Positions 1 through 8,161 of a DNA stretch of 64,000 nt are shown piece by piece. The position numbers were made by a program, and so were the translations under genes. The notes under the pieces were generated by a model. The model ran no database searches and was not told where the DNA came from. It saw only the letters and a program-made list of their open reading frames with translations. This DNA is from Rosistilla oblonga. GTDB lineage: Bacteria; Planctomycetota; Planctomycetia; Pirellulales; Pirellulaceae. How positions within the stretch are numbered: the first letter of the stretch is position 1; each line of letters opens with the position of its first letter. The stretch is from the NCBI RefSeq assembly GCF_007751715.1, contig NZ_CP036292.1, forward strand, positions 7,013,339-7,077,338, given 5' to 3'.

Positions 1-837
1 GCGTCGATCTCCAAAGTCTTCACCGGCTTGCTGTTAGCTGATGCCGTCGCTCGCAAGCAGTTGCAACTCGACCAAGCCGCCCAAGAACTGTTGCCCGAGG
101 GTGTCACGATGCCCGCTGGCGAAACGCGGCCGATTCAATTGGTCGATCTCGCCACACATCGCTCCGGCCTGCCGCGGCTAGCCGATAACATGCCCAGCCT
201 GCAAACCGACAACCCCTACGTCGATTACACGACAACGCTGGCTTACGAATTTCTGAACTCCCACCGTTTGCGACGCGAGCCCGGCGCGGCTCACGAATAT
301 TCGAACCTCGGCTTTGCCCTGTTAGGAAGTGCTGTCGCCGATCGAGCCCAACTCTCCTACGACCAACTGCTGCAGCAACGGATCGCCGAGCCGCTGGGGA
401 TGGCTGACACGCGAGTCGCACTGACAGCTTCGATGCGCGATCGGCTGGCGAAACCACATCTGGCCGACGGCACCGAGACCGCCAACTGGGACTTCGCCGA
501 CATGCCGGGGGCAGGTGGGATCCGCAGCAGCCTTGCCGATATGCTGCGATTTGCAGCGGCGAACCTGAAGCCAGAATCGAGCAAGCTTGGGCCGGCGATC
601 GAAATCGCGTGGCAGGTCCATCGCGACGATAGCGATCAGGGACCGGTGATGGGACTCGGCTGGCACGTCACCGGTGACGGTTCGACGCGGTGGCACAACG
701 GCCAGACTGGCGGTTACCACAGCATGCTGATGATCAATCGTTGGGCGGGGGCCGCGGTGGTCGTGCTATCGAACACCGCCAGCGAAAAGATCGACACCCT
801 GGCAGTCCAGTTGCTGCAAGCCGTCGCTCAGAAATAA
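1..837 (+). CDS. Beta-lactamase family serine hydrolase (5' end cut by window)
   Basis: Serine hydrolase of the class C beta-lactamase / penicillin-binding-protein fold (PF00144). The reading frame is open from the first base, so the gene starts upstream; 278 residues are visible. The catalytic SxxK motif (SISK) is at visible residues 2-5, the second motif Tyr-Ser-Asn at about 100-102, and the third-motif equivalent HNGQTG at about 232-237. All three active-site motifs are therefore present. In this family the SxxK serine usually lies 60-100 residues in, so roughly that much is missing, including any signal peptide. Members act as esterases, D-aminopeptidases or peptidases, and the sequence does not decide the substrate. 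The end is a TAA codon, 251 bases before the convergent infC. Confidence 0.9.
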   Translation, partial: ASISKVFTGLLLADAVARKQLQLDQAAQELLPEGVTMPAGETRPIQLVDLATHRSGLPRLADNMPSLQTDNPYVDYTTTLAYEFLNSHRLRREPGAAHEYSNLGFALLGSAVADRAQLSYDQLLQQRIAEPLGMADTRVALTASMRDRLAKPHLADGTETANWDFADMPGAGGIRSSLADMLRFAAANLKPESSKLGPAIEIAWQVHRDDSDQGPVMGLGWHVTGDGSTRWHNGQTGGYHSMLMINRWAGAAVVVLSNTASEKIDTLAVQLLQAVAQK

Positions 838-1088
838 GCGACAGTCGACGAGAATCGCAGACACGGCGGCGCGAGTGCCTTGTGGATAACGTGTCTGGTC
901 TTGCTTTGCAGACCCGCGGGAATGCCGCCGATGCGAAACGCTGGCCGGGAGGCAAACGCTGTGCTCCGAACCAGCAAGCGCTTGAGGCGTTCCTCCGCTA
1001 TCGGGCTGCCGCTGCAGAGAGTCCGATAGCCTGGAGGGGGCAGACGCATTACCGGTGACATGAGCCACCGGTATCGGGCTGGCACCGT
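838..1088. other. Convergent intergenic region with palindrome
   Basis: Gap between the ends of two convergent genes. The only structure seen is an inverted repeat at 1051-1057 / 1066-1072 (ACCGGTG...CACCGGT). It has no T-run on either side, so it is not a typical intrinsic terminator. A closely similar palindrome lies at 41817-41836. Confidence 0.5.
1051..1072. repeat. Small REP-like palindrome, copy 1
   Basis: ACCGGTG and CACCGGT arms separated by 8 bases, just past the 3' end of infC. The core and loop (GTGAC, TGA, GCCACCGG) recur in reverse orientation at 41817-41836, which suggests a dispersed family. Two copies in one window are weak support. Confidence 0.4.
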
Positions 1089-1625
1089 TTAGCGAGGCGC
1101 CAACATGCAGATGATTCGGCGACCGTTGCGTTGCGGCGCCGACTCGACCTTGCCGACTTCAGCCAGCTGTTCGAGGACCAGTTCCATCACCTTTTCGCCC
1201 TCGTCGATGTGAGCGTTTTCACGGCCACGGAAGAGGACGGAGACTTGGACCTTGTCCTTGTGCCCCAAGAATTTTTCGGCCTGACGGATCTTGGTGTCGA
1301 TGTCGTTCTGGCCTGTTTTGGGCCGCAAACGAATCTCTTTCGTCTTCGTCTGGTGCGAAGTGTGTGAGTTTTTCTTTTTGTTCTTGTCGTATTTGTATTT
1401 GCCGTAATCCATGATTCGGCAAACCGGCGGCCGTTCGTTGGGAGCGACCTCAACTAGATCGAGACCGGCATCTCGGGCTCGCGATAGCGCGTCTTCGGTG
1501 GAAATTACCCCCAATTGATCCCCTTCGGGACCTACAACGCGGATCGGAGAAATACGAATCTGGGTATTGATCCGGGTCGAATCACGCTCGACCTGCGGTT
1601 GCATACCTCTTCTTGCTAGTGCCAT
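1089..1625 (-). CDS. infC: Translation initiation factor IF-3
   Basis: IF-3 (178 aa, normal length) binds the 30S subunit in the cytoplasm, keeps subunits apart and proofreads initiator tRNA selection. The N-terminal domain begins near residue 17 (RINTQIR...VRVVGP-like), followed by the family signature [13 protein letters not shown] near residues 73-85, a basic linker, and the C-terminal domain with the conserved TK-IR-AEKFL helix and VLFRGRE strand. The ATG at 1623-1625 gives a short [15 protein letters not shown] extension before the conserved start. Many infC genes start at a rare AUU/AUC codon for autoregulation; here an ATG is available, so that control is not evident. rpmI and rplT do not follow it: the next gene downstream is convergent. 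Confidence 0.97.
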   Translation of the reverse strand: MALARRGMQPQVERDSTRINTQIRISPIRVVGPEGDQLGVISTEDALSRARDAGLDLVEVAPNERPPVCRIMDYGKYKYDKNKKKNSHTSHQTKTKEIRLRPKTGQNDIDTKIRQAEKFLGHKDKVQVSVLFRGRENAHIDEGEKVMELVLEQLAEVGKVESAPQRNGRRIICMLAPR

Positions 1626-1950
1626 TCACAAACCTCGGCCAAACCTTATTCGGCCCATGGGGAAAAAAACATCTTCGCCGTCATCGCGACAGCCAACATA
1701 AACCCTTAGCATCCGAATCGTTACAACAGTGGAAGCAAGGGCTTTTCAAAAGTATCAGTGCTCGGGAAGGGCCCAGTCAACAGCATTTTTAACGATTTTA
1801 TAAGATTTAACGGCTTATCGCCCCCATTGATCCCTCTCCCCGCCCTTGACGAGAAACGATCTTGAAGCAAGACTACCGGACCAGCCGATAAATGTTTTGG
1901 TTAAGTGTCGCCCGTCGACAAGCCGAAACACCTAATCGGATGCCCATCGA
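1626..1950. other. Intergenic region between infC and tRNA-Val
   Basis: 325 bases between divergent genes. It should carry the infC promoter (minus strand) and the tRNA promoter (plus strand). A TTGACG hexamer is present at about 1847, but no well-spaced -10 partner is seen, so no promoter is called. Confidence 0.4.
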
Positions 1951-2024
1951 GGGCGATTAGCTCAGTTGGTTAGAGCGCTACGTTGACATCGTAGAGGTCG
2001 TTGGTTCGAATCCAATATCGCCCA
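1951..2024 (+). tRNA. tRNA-Val (anticodon GAC)
   Basis: A full cloverleaf can be drawn by eye. Acceptor arms GGGCGAT (1951-1957) and ATCGCCC (2017-2023) pair perfectly, with discriminator A at 2024. The D arm GCTC...GAGC, anticodon stem CTACG/CGTAG (1978-1982 / 1990-1994) and the T arm with GGTTCGAATCC are present. The anticodon loop TTGACAT places GAC at 1985-1987, reading GUC/GUU valine codons. The 3' CCA is not encoded. It appears to be a single tRNA unit, followed by a terminator. Confidence 0.97.
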
Positions 2025-2076
2025 CTTTCTTAAAGCAGTCCTCGAACTGCCCCCCCAGAAAAAAAAACACCAATCC

Positions 2077-2113
2077 AAAAAAGCCCTAGCTTGTAGCAAG
2101 CCGGGGCTTTTTT
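2077..2113 (+). terminator. Intrinsic terminator after tRNA-Val
   Basis: Stem AAAAAAGCCC (2077-2086) / GGGCTTTTTT (2104-2113) with an inner GCTTG/CAAGC hairpin (2089-2093 / 2097-2101). The A-run and T-run flank the GC stem, so it can work in either direction. It lies 52 bases after the tRNA. Confidence 0.8.
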
Positions 2114-2538
2114 CGTTTCAGCACACACAGCAGATCGAGCTCGGCGCGTTTCGAGGCGCTCTTCTTGTTCTAAAGAAGGAAGCGCTGCCGGCGGGGCAGG
2201 GCACTTTTTCAAACTGGATCGTCACCGGAAATGGTAACCCGACGCGTAAGCGAGGAATTCACGCGGCGCCTCGCTTACGCGCCGGGTTGCCAACAACGCC
2301 CAAATATTGGGCGCTGACTTGCCCCGGCGCTGCTAGCAGGAGACGTAGCTTGCGCCGCGATTAGGCTGTCAAGCAACTCGCGTCGCTCGGCGGGGTGGAA
2401 GTACCGCACTATTTGATTTTCTGGTTGATGTTTTCTCTGCAGCGGGCGATAATTCTGTTGGAATTGACCCGTATGCCGAACAGTCACCCAGTGTGTGCGT
2501 TTCCGCAAGGAATAGGCGACGGGTTTTTTTGTGCGCAC
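2114..2538. other. Intergenic region with large palindrome
   Basis: 425 bases between the terminator and the end of the DUF3800 gene. Apart from the palindrome at 2233-2291, no gene or regulatory site is recognised. Confidence 0.5.
2233..2291. repeat. 59-base near-perfect palindrome
   Basis: A 23-base left arm (2233-2255) and 23-base right arm (2269-2291) are reverse complements except at two positions, with a 13-base GC-rich loop. The arms contain GCGTAAGCGAGG and its complement. It looks like a dispersed palindromic element, not a terminator, since there is no T-run. No second copy was found in this window. Confidence 0.7.
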
Positions 2539-3177
2539 TCAGGTAGCGTCCGTTGCTGTCGGCCAAATCCGCACCTCCAATTCGTTGTGCTCGATCAAGC
2601 GACGAAACTGCCGTCGGTTCCCGGCGCTGCTGCTGTAGCATCTCGCAACGGCACCGCAAACCATGTCGGCCAGCTGGACGAGATTGTTTTTGTGCGAATC
2701 ATCCGTCTTCACGTTCTTGACCGCACGTCGCTCTCCCGCATTGGCGTGAGTCTTCAAGTACTTCTTCAGTTGATTGACGAAGTCGCGATTGCCGCATCGA
2801 TCCAGCACCACGATCGCGTCGCGTAGATGGGGAGCCATGTTCTCGAACAGCAGCCGAGTCGAATCTTTGTAGCACGATCGACTATCGTGAAACCCTGGCC
2901 CCGAAATCAGCGACTTGTCGAGCACAAAGGTCGAGTACAGAAATTCAAACGACTGCACCGCTTGGAAGAATTGCAACCGGAACGCATCGGGCATTTTGGC
3001 AAACTTGAATTCGCGGCCAGACGCGCCGGACTTTTGTCGGAATCGGTCAATTGCCTGATCGCACCGCAGGGCTTCATCCCGGTCGAGAAACAGCACGCCG
3101 GTCACAACAAAATATCGCGACGACCCCGCACCGAGCTTCATTCCGGTGTCGCCGGATTCATCAAAGAATACAAGCAT
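2539..3177 (-). CDS. DUF3800 domain protein
   Basis: 212 aa from the ATG at 3175-3177. This start is preferred because a Shine-Dalgarno-like AGGAAGGG sits just upstream; an alternative in-frame start at 3222 would lengthen the overlap with the gene before it. The N-terminus has the DUF3800 hallmark FFDESGDTG, an acidic strand-turn that in this family resembles an RNase H-fold active site. Further acidic positions occur in the middle (VVLDRCGNRD) and near the end (QLADMVCGAV). The family's biochemical role is unknown, and members often lie in accessory or defence-rich DNA. It ends a set of coupled small genes on this strand. A broken copy of its 3' end lies at 5367-5438. Confidence 0.8.
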   Translation of the reverse strand: MLVFFDESGDTGMKLGAGSSRYFVVTGVLFLDRDEALRCDQAIDRFRQKSGASGREFKFAKMPDAFRLQFFQAVQSFEFLYSTFVLDKSLISGPGFHDSRSCYKDSTRLLFENMAPHLRDAIVVLDRCGNRDFVNQLKKYLKTHANAGERRAVKNVKTDDSHKNNLVQLADMVCGAVARCYSSSAGNRRQFRRLIEHNELEVRIWPTATDAT

Positions 3178-3403
3178 CCCCCACCCTTCCTGAAAGATGC
3201 CAAGCGAACATCCATCCCGCACGCGACTCCGCCCACAACAAACTGTTTCCGAAACACGATGCCGAGTCCAGCTTTGGCGAACTCGTATTAGTGATCGGGG
3301 CCAGTTTTTGGCGAGTCAGCGAACGACGTTTATTTGACAACCAGGCCGTCACGCGATGGGCAACAACATCGGCGAGCGTTTCAAATTCCAATGGAGACAA
3401 CAT
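3161..3403 (-). CDS. Small hypothetical protein, coupled
   Basis: 80 aa if started at the ATG at 3401-3403, which overlaps the stop of the upstream gene as TAATG, a classic coupling signal. It overlaps the start of the DUF3800 gene by 17 bases. The first 35 residues (LSPLEFETLADVVAHRV..., then a basic patch) look like an amphipathic helix plus a nucleic-acid-binding stretch. The remainder is Ser/Trp-rich and unconvincing, so the 3' part may be read-through into the DUF3800 leader or may contain a frameshift. No family is recognised. Support is positional (coupling on both sides). Confidence 0.45.
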   Translation of the reverse strand: MLSPLEFETLADVVAHRVTAWLSNKRRSLTRQKLAPITNTSSPKLDSASCFGNSLLWAESRAGWMFAWHLSGRVGDACIL

Positions 3404-3717
3404 TACGCCAGCCTCCACCGTTGTTTGATGGCGGCGTGATGTTTCGCTGATTCGCTGGTCCTGTATCCAGCCTTGACGATTTCGCCGTCCCGATGCATCC
3501 GGGCAGGGATCGCGCCGAACACGCGCCGGTCGAAACGCTCGTGTTTTTTTGCATCACGGACAACGTTCCCAAAGGGAACCGGCTTGCCGATTCGGAACAG
3601 TCGCCGAAATGTGGTTTCGACTCCGGTTAGCACGTCGCAACCGATCGACGACCCAAGCGGCGAGTGGGATAGCTGACAGATAGCGGCGTCGGTCGACCGC
3701 GTGATCTTTGTTGCCAT
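3403..3717 (-). CDS. Small hypothetical protein, phage-like winged-helix type
   Basis: 104 aa from an ATG at 3715-3717. It starts MATKITRSTDAAICQ. The C-terminal half (FDRRVFGAIPARMHRDGEI, then a basic stretch ending KQRWRLA) resembles the short winged-helix proteins common in phages and mobile DNA, in which a D-RR-x-G-A-hydrophobic helix is followed by a G-Y/F-T-S hairpin; that resemblance is from memory and low certainty. It is the first gene of the coupled set that ends with the DUF3800 gene. The stop overlaps the next ATG. Confidence 0.55.
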   Translation of the reverse strand: MATKITRSTDAAICQLSHSPLGSSIGCDVLTGVETTFRRLFRIGKPVPFGNVVRDAKKHERFDRRVFGAIPARMHRDGEIVKAGYRTSESAKHHAAIKQRWRLA

Positions 3718-3772
3718 TTGATACCTCCATCATTGATGACGTAGGCATCATCCCACTATTTCATTGCGCCAT

Positions 3773-4660
3773 TTAGGGGCGAATTAAGGGTTGAATTGGT
3801 GCATCGGACTTCCCCAACGAGTTGGCAACTTGCTTTCCAAGGTCAGTCAGCCATCGGCCGTGACGCCTTTTCGCACCTATCAGCTTGTTCGCTTTGAGCC
3901 GATCAAATGCCCGCTTTCGATCGCTGGCACCATTCATTGCGTGATTCAAGATTATGTCACTGGAAATGGGCGTTTCGATGTAGGCGTTCAGATCAAGCAT
4001 TGCGAGAAGAATACAACGGTCGTTGTCCGTCAGGGGCTCTACTACTCCGAATTGTCCTGCCATTTCAGCTTGGGAACCCTCAGCCACGGGCGCCAGTGGA
4101 GTTGTTACGATTGCCTGAGATCTCTCATGTTCGAGTTGCATATCGGAAGGATCTTGCTTTTGCTCGCATCCCTCAATCCATTCAGAAAGTAGTTCACAGG
4201 CGGACGCGAGATACCCGTAGTAGGAAAAACGCTTCGCCTCTAAAACAGTCCAAAAGCATTCCAATTCGTCGGTGACCGGACTTGGGACAAGCTCGCAAAT
4301 TGGCTTGAAGACGCGTGGCCATTCCTCGGCAATTATTGCGGGGCTTATTACCACATCTACCTTCCCTGGGAATCCATCGCCTACAAATGTGGTCGTTTCT
4401 TGACAGTAGCCCAAGACCACATCTAACGACGTCAAAGGCGATTCAGTATCCGCCAGATCGGCGAACATGGCATCCAGCATTGGTTGTGGCAGGAGCTTTG
4501 CAATCATGGCATCCGCTAAAACGCGGTTGAGCCGCACTGAAAGTTCGTAGGCGGCATCTAGGCCCGACACATCACACAATCGTGCTTCACGAAATTCACC
4601 AGCCATGTGCCGGAGTTCTCGGGACAATCCAGTAGCTGAATAATCTACATCACCCATCAT
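3773..4660 (-). CDS. Hypothetical protein with C-terminal winged helix
   Basis: 295 aa. ATG at 4658-4660 with a second ATG immediately after; the GGGAG just upstream is better spaced for the second. The N-terminal 190 residues are helical and acidic with no recognised family. About residues 205-225 form a linker, and 225-290 look like a winged-helix DNA-binding domain (LTDNDRCILLAML..., a recognition-helix-like RKRAFDRLKANKLI, then a basic hairpin RRHGRWLTDLG). No signal peptide or membrane segment. Its start faces a 1 kb non-coding stretch, and its stop is 55 bases before the small-gene set, so all four genes could be one transcript. A regulator is plausible but not shown. Confidence 0.7.
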   Translation of the reverse strand: MMGDVDYSATGLSRELRHMAGEFREARLCDVSGLDAAYELSVRLNRVLADAMIAKLLPQPMLDAMFADLADTESPLTSLDVVLGYCQETTTFVGDGFPGKVDVVISPAIIAEEWPRVFKPICELVPSPVTDELECFWTVLEAKRFSYYGYLASACELLSEWIEGCEQKQDPSDMQLEHERSQAIVTTPLAPVAEGSQAEMAGQFGVVEPLTDNDRCILLAMLDLNAYIETPISSDIILNHAMNGASDRKRAFDRLKANKLIGAKRRHGRWLTDLGKQVANSLGKSDAPIQPLIRP

Positions 4661-5718
4661 CTCCCTTTCGATTTACAGAAGGGCCGATCCATCTGGCCAC
4701 GCTAGAAAGGAAAGCCGGCAGCGGAATGAACCGAGCGGCGTCCCGTCGGATGCCTACCCATGAGAAAACGCCACGGGTCAAGCGCCGGAAGCTTGTGAGC
4801 GACCACCTCCGCAGCCTGCTATTATGGCGATACGTTTGCTAACGTTCCAGCGGCACGGGGAGGCAAGCTAGTGTCCGGCATGTCGAACAGTTCGCACTGA
4901 GGCACCATTTATAAACGCTAGAGAAGGACCTGCTATTACGCGCCACAGCGTTGTGATGCTCGCTGGTGCTGGGTGACTGAGAGCTGTGTAGGTTCTATGG
5001 CCATTTGTGACTAAGTTTTGACAGCGGCATTGAGCCTGCCCCAGCACCATGGAGCACAGCTAGTACATGGGGGCTATTCGCGTCTGGTGGGAGCAAAAGT
5101 ACCGCAGTGGGATTCGGGAAACCTGCAATGCAATCGATTGTCAGGTACGTTCTGCCAGGGAAGCAGTTTTCCGTACCGGCGGGCAGCGCCCGAATGAAAC
5201 AATTTGAAACGGCCCAATGGGTTCGACGCAAAAACGGGGAGAGAGAATTTCTTCAGTGGAAAGTGATGCCGTCCGGAATGGGGGCGAGTGCGTCAACTAT
5301 CCCACTCAGCAGCGAAGCCCGAACGCCTCGAAAACGGGCTGCGTCCTTGCTTGCGGGCTACACACATCCAATTCCGTGCGCTCGATCAAGCGATCGAAAA
5401 TGGCGTCGGTTCGCCACGCTGATGATGTAGCTCGCAATCGGGGTGCGAGGGCTGTGAAACATCCGGGGCGTGGCGGACTGGCTTTGCGGGCCGTTTATTC
5501 CCGTGCAGTTTGTTGCATGCAGAGTGCTGCAACGTGGCGACTGGGCTTAGTCGTGCAGGCGTGCCGCTGGTAAGCGAAGCGCTGAATGGAAAACCGGTCG
5601 GTGGCCGCTTCGTCTTTTGGGGGCGGCTTTTGTCGGCTTGGGGCTCGAGTGGGGCAGGGATGAAATCATCTCTGCCCCGATTGGCCAAGCAACTTGTCGA
5701 CTCGAAGAGCCGACGCGG
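4661..5718. other. 1 kb region without an intact gene
   Basis: No open frame here has convincing protein character. The one recognisable item is a decayed DUF3800 3' fragment at 5367-5438. The rest may be relics of older accessory genes. It lies between the accessory set and the end of the envelope-protein operon. Confidence 0.5.
5367..5438 (-). pseudogene. Remnant of a second DUF3800 gene (3' end)
   Basis: About 72 bases align with 2576-2649, the last part of the DUF3800 gene, in the same orientation. Shared blocks include CTCGATCAAGCGA, GTCGGTT, GTAG and CTCGCAA. Relative to the intact gene there is one extra base after the CAAGCGA block, which breaks the frame inside the region coding for NRRQFRRLIEHNELEV. 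Similarity stops just past the shared CTCGCAA. It is therefore a decayed duplicate, not a gene. Confidence 0.6.
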
Positions 5719-7146
5719 TTAGCGGACCTTGCACTTGAAGCGGATCACGCAGCCTTCGCCAACGCCGAGAGTCTCGGTCAGTTCCCATCGCAGTCGCAGC
5801 GATTGGCCCTCGTTGTCTTGGGCACTGAAGTTCGCTCCCTTGGTGCAGGTCTGACTTCCTTCGACGTATTCCAGTCGGGTCGTCAGGTTGTCGAGGATCG
5901 CGACGTTGCTGACCGGTTGGTCGCCAACGTTGTCGAATCGCAAGACGAAGTGAACAAACTCGCCCGGCAATGCGTTCTGCTTGTCGGCCAGTTTGATCAG
6001 ACGAACGCGGCCCTTGCCGACTTCGAAGATCTTCAGCTCTTCAGGCTTCTGGTCGTTGGTTGCGATCCCAACCACCACTTCGTCGATCACGACTTGAGCT
6101 CCCTCTTCGCTGCTCCACGCGATCGCAGCCTGCCCCGCTTTTGCAAGCCAAGGTTTGTCGGCATCGCGAAGCACGCCCTGTTCGATGATCGAGAGTCCCG
6201 CCAGGACGGCGATCACATCTTCGGCTAGCAACGGTTGCACGACGTTTTCTGCTGGCACACCGCGGTTGCGATCACGCAACGCATCGGGGCCCATCGTGCG
6301 GACGTTGCGTTCGGGGCCCAACGGCTGCATGACAGCGCTGCTCGGTTGACGCAGGTCGATCCCGATCGGGCCGCGAGGCAGATCGACACGCTGAGTCGCC
6401 AAAACGTTTTCGCCGGTCACGGCGGAGGTGACTTTGCGAACGGCGGCAAATCGCGGTGCGTAAACGCAGACGCGGTTGCTAGGTTCGACGTACGTCAGCC
6501 CATCTTGCGTTTCATAATGAACGATCGTGTCTTCCAGCCCCAAGCCTCCGACGTCGTTGTTCAACAACACGCGGGCGCTCGGCATCCGGTCGCCACCATC
6601 GCACAAGTATTCGTTTGGATCGCCGGGGAATTGGCAGATCATCGGCGTTGGGCATTGAGCCGCCCCGCAACAGGCACAACCTGTGTTGTCGGGCATGCAG
6701 GTCGCACAGCCGCCGTTGCAAGCGGTGCAGGCGCCGCCGGCCAAGCCGCTGGAGAGGCGATTCCGGAATCCGGCAGTCTCATAGACACCGGGATAGTTGT
6801 CGGGCGTATAGGTCGGCGCGGTGACTTCAGTCTGTCCGCCGGGCGTCGCGACCAATTGCTGGTGCGTGACCAACGCGACTCCCGCAGCGGCATTGCCGTT
6901 CGGTGCCGCGGCCGGTTGTCCGGCAGCGGTCGCTTGAGGTGCGGGTGGCATCGCGGGGGCAGCGGTTGGCGCCGACGCAAATTGCTGTGCCGGATGCGGT
7001 TGCGCCGGTTGGCTCGCTCGCTGCGCCATCGGTTGCGATGGAGCAGGGGCCAGCGACTGGCAACCGCTTGTTGCGATCGACAATCCGAGTAGGCCGAGAG
7101 CGTAGAGCGACGACGCTTGGATGCGGAGGAAGGCAAGCGATGGCAT
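5719..7146 (-). CDS. Lipoprotein with cysteine-rich segment and DUF11-like domain
   Basis: 475 aa. The N-terminal segment has a hydrophobic signal (LYALGLLGLSIATSGC) ending in a lipobox (TSGC, Cys 29), so it is predicted to be a lipid-anchored envelope protein. Next comes a Pro/Ala/Gln-rich linker (35-85), then a cysteine cluster with many CxxC-type pairs (about 136-175), a middle domain, and a C-terminal DUF11-like beta-sandwich (about 370-475; FVLRFDNVGDQPVSNVAILDNL). DUF11-type domains are frequent in large planctomycete surface proteins. It is the last gene of a three-gene operon: its ATG overlaps the stop of the previous gene as TAATG. Inferred role is structural, in the cell envelope. 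Confidence 0.8.
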   Translation of the reverse strand: MPSLAFLRIQASSLYALGLLGLSIATSGCQSLAPAPSQPMAQRASQPAQPHPAQQFASAPTAAPAMPPAPQATAAGQPAAAPNGNAAAGVALVTHQQLVATPGGQTEVTAPTYTPDNYPGVYETAGFRNRLSSGLAGGACTACNGGCATCMPDNTGCACCGAAQCPTPMICQFPGDPNEYLCDGGDRMPSARVLLNNDVGGLGLEDTIVHYETQDGLTYVEPSNRVCVYAPRFAAVRKVTSAVTGENVLATQRVDLPRGPIGIDLRQPSSAVMQPLGPERNVRTMGPDALRDRNRGVPAENVVQPLLAEDVIAVLAGLSIIEQGVLRDADKPWLAKAGQAAIAWSSEEGAQVVIDEVVVGIATNDQKPEELKIFEVGKGRVRLIKLADKQNALPGEFVHFVLRFDNVGDQPVSNVAILDNLTTRLEYVEGSQTCTKGANFSAQDNEGQSLRLRWELTETLGVGEGCVIRFKCKVR

Positions 7147-7994
7147 TATCGAACAACTCCAGAATCGATCGGCAAGGCATACGGTCGAGCAATTCTCGTC
7201 TGCTCGGTCGATGGGATCACTTGCGTGGGAACGTCGTCTCGCGGAATGTGACGTGTGCGAATCGCAGCGGTCTGTCCCTCAGGCGTCAACGCCTCGGTTC
7301 GCGGCGATTGCAGCGGCAGCCAATACGGGCAGCCCATCAGGAAGGCGTTCATATAAGTTGGATCCGACGGTGGTGTCCGCGAACCATAACGAATGATCGC
7401 CACGGGGCGGCCCAGCGTGTCGGCGACATCCAGGGCGTCTTGATGCGGTTGGATGTCGAAGTCGCGTTGCTCGCCGGGTGTTTCGGCGATCGGCAGCGCG
7501 GTCGAAGGATCTTCCAGGTAGATCACTCGCGTGACCAGATTGCCACGCAGCGCGTGCAACATGTCGTCGTTGCTGATCACGATCGGAATCGCAAACCGCA
7601 CCTCTTGCCCAGCGGGCGGATAGACGCGGTCGATCAATTCGATCGTCGGATAGATTTCGTAGCCTTCGAACAACGGGATCTCGGTGATCCGAATTCGGTA
7701 GACGTTGCCGAGTTCAAAACCGGCGTAGACCGGTTCGGCGGTATCGGCTTGAAACATGTTGCCGATCGCCAGGGAGACCTTGGCGGTCCCTTCGGCGGTG
7801 ATTTTCACCGGCTGGTACTGGCACTGTACCGGGCCGCGGAGATCGCGTCGGAATTGACCGATCGCGCCGGGCGGCATGTTGTCGTTGAACAGGCGATGGC
7901 GCTGCGGTTGCTGCGCTGTCGCAAGGGTTGCCAACAGCAAGCTTGCGACGATGAAGCTGGTTCGGATTGAAGAGTAAAAGTTTTTCACTTGCAT
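7146..7994 (-). CDS. Secreted envelope protein, paralogue of the upstream lipoprotein
   Basis: 282 aa from the ATG at 7992-7994; this start opens directly onto a signal peptide (MQVKNFYSS... LLLATLATAQQ), whereas the longer frame up to 8057 adds 21 residues of no signal character. The central domain (about 45-200) matches the domain of the gene before it: compare YRIRITEI...YEIYPTIEL and NLVTRVIYLEDP here with YRLKLTNI...VELYPSLEI and NFVTKVIYLPDP there. Function is unknown. Its stop overlaps the start of the next gene (TAATG), so the two are probably co-translated. It has no lipobox, so a soluble periplasmic or wall-associated form is likely. Confidence 0.78.
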   Translation of the reverse strand: MQVKNFYSSIRTSFIVASLLLATLATAQQPQRHRLFNDNMPPGAIGQFRRDLRGPVQCQYQPVKITAEGTAKVSLAIGNMFQADTAEPVYAGFELGNVYRIRITEIPLFEGYEIYPTIELIDRVYPPAGQEVRFAIPIVISNDDMLHALRGNLVTRVIYLEDPSTALPIAETPGEQRDFDIQPHQDALDVADTLGRPVAIIRYGSRTPPSDPTYMNAFLMGCPYWLPLQSPRTEALTPEGQTAAIRTRHIPRDDVPTQVIPSTEQTRIARPYALPIDSGVVR

Positions 7995-8102
7995 CGAAAC
8001 GCTTCTCACCGTTTTTGCCGTTTTGCCGTAGCCTGCGACGCTTACTTTATTGAGCAAGGCAACCGCCTGGTGATCACCGGGGGCGGTTGCGTTTCCATTT
8101 CA

Positions 8103-8125
8103 GCGGCCGGTGATGTTCCGGCCGC
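8103..8125. repeat. Perfect 8-bp GC hairpin between two operon genes
   Basis: GCGGCCGG (8103-8110) and CCGGCCGC (8118-8125) with a 7-base loop, in the 167-base gap between the first and second genes of the envelope operon. There is no T-run on the transcribed (minus) strand, so it may stabilise or separate the two parts of the message. That is inference only. Confidence 0.4.
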
Positions 8126-8161
8126 CGTCGTATATTTAGACCCGTGTTGGATCAACCGGTC

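Noticed and set aside
1846-1880. Possible sigma-70 promoter for tRNA-Val (TTGACG)
   Set aside because: No acceptable -10 hexamer at 16-18 bases; not called.
2539-4660. Calling the DUF3800 group a known defence system
   Set aside because: No recognised effector or sensor pair, and DUF3800 function is not established; kept as a finding only.
5107-5718. Several short plus-strand frames in the 1 kb gap
   Set aside because: No ribosome sites or protein-like character; the region contains a decayed fragment of a minus-strand gene instead.
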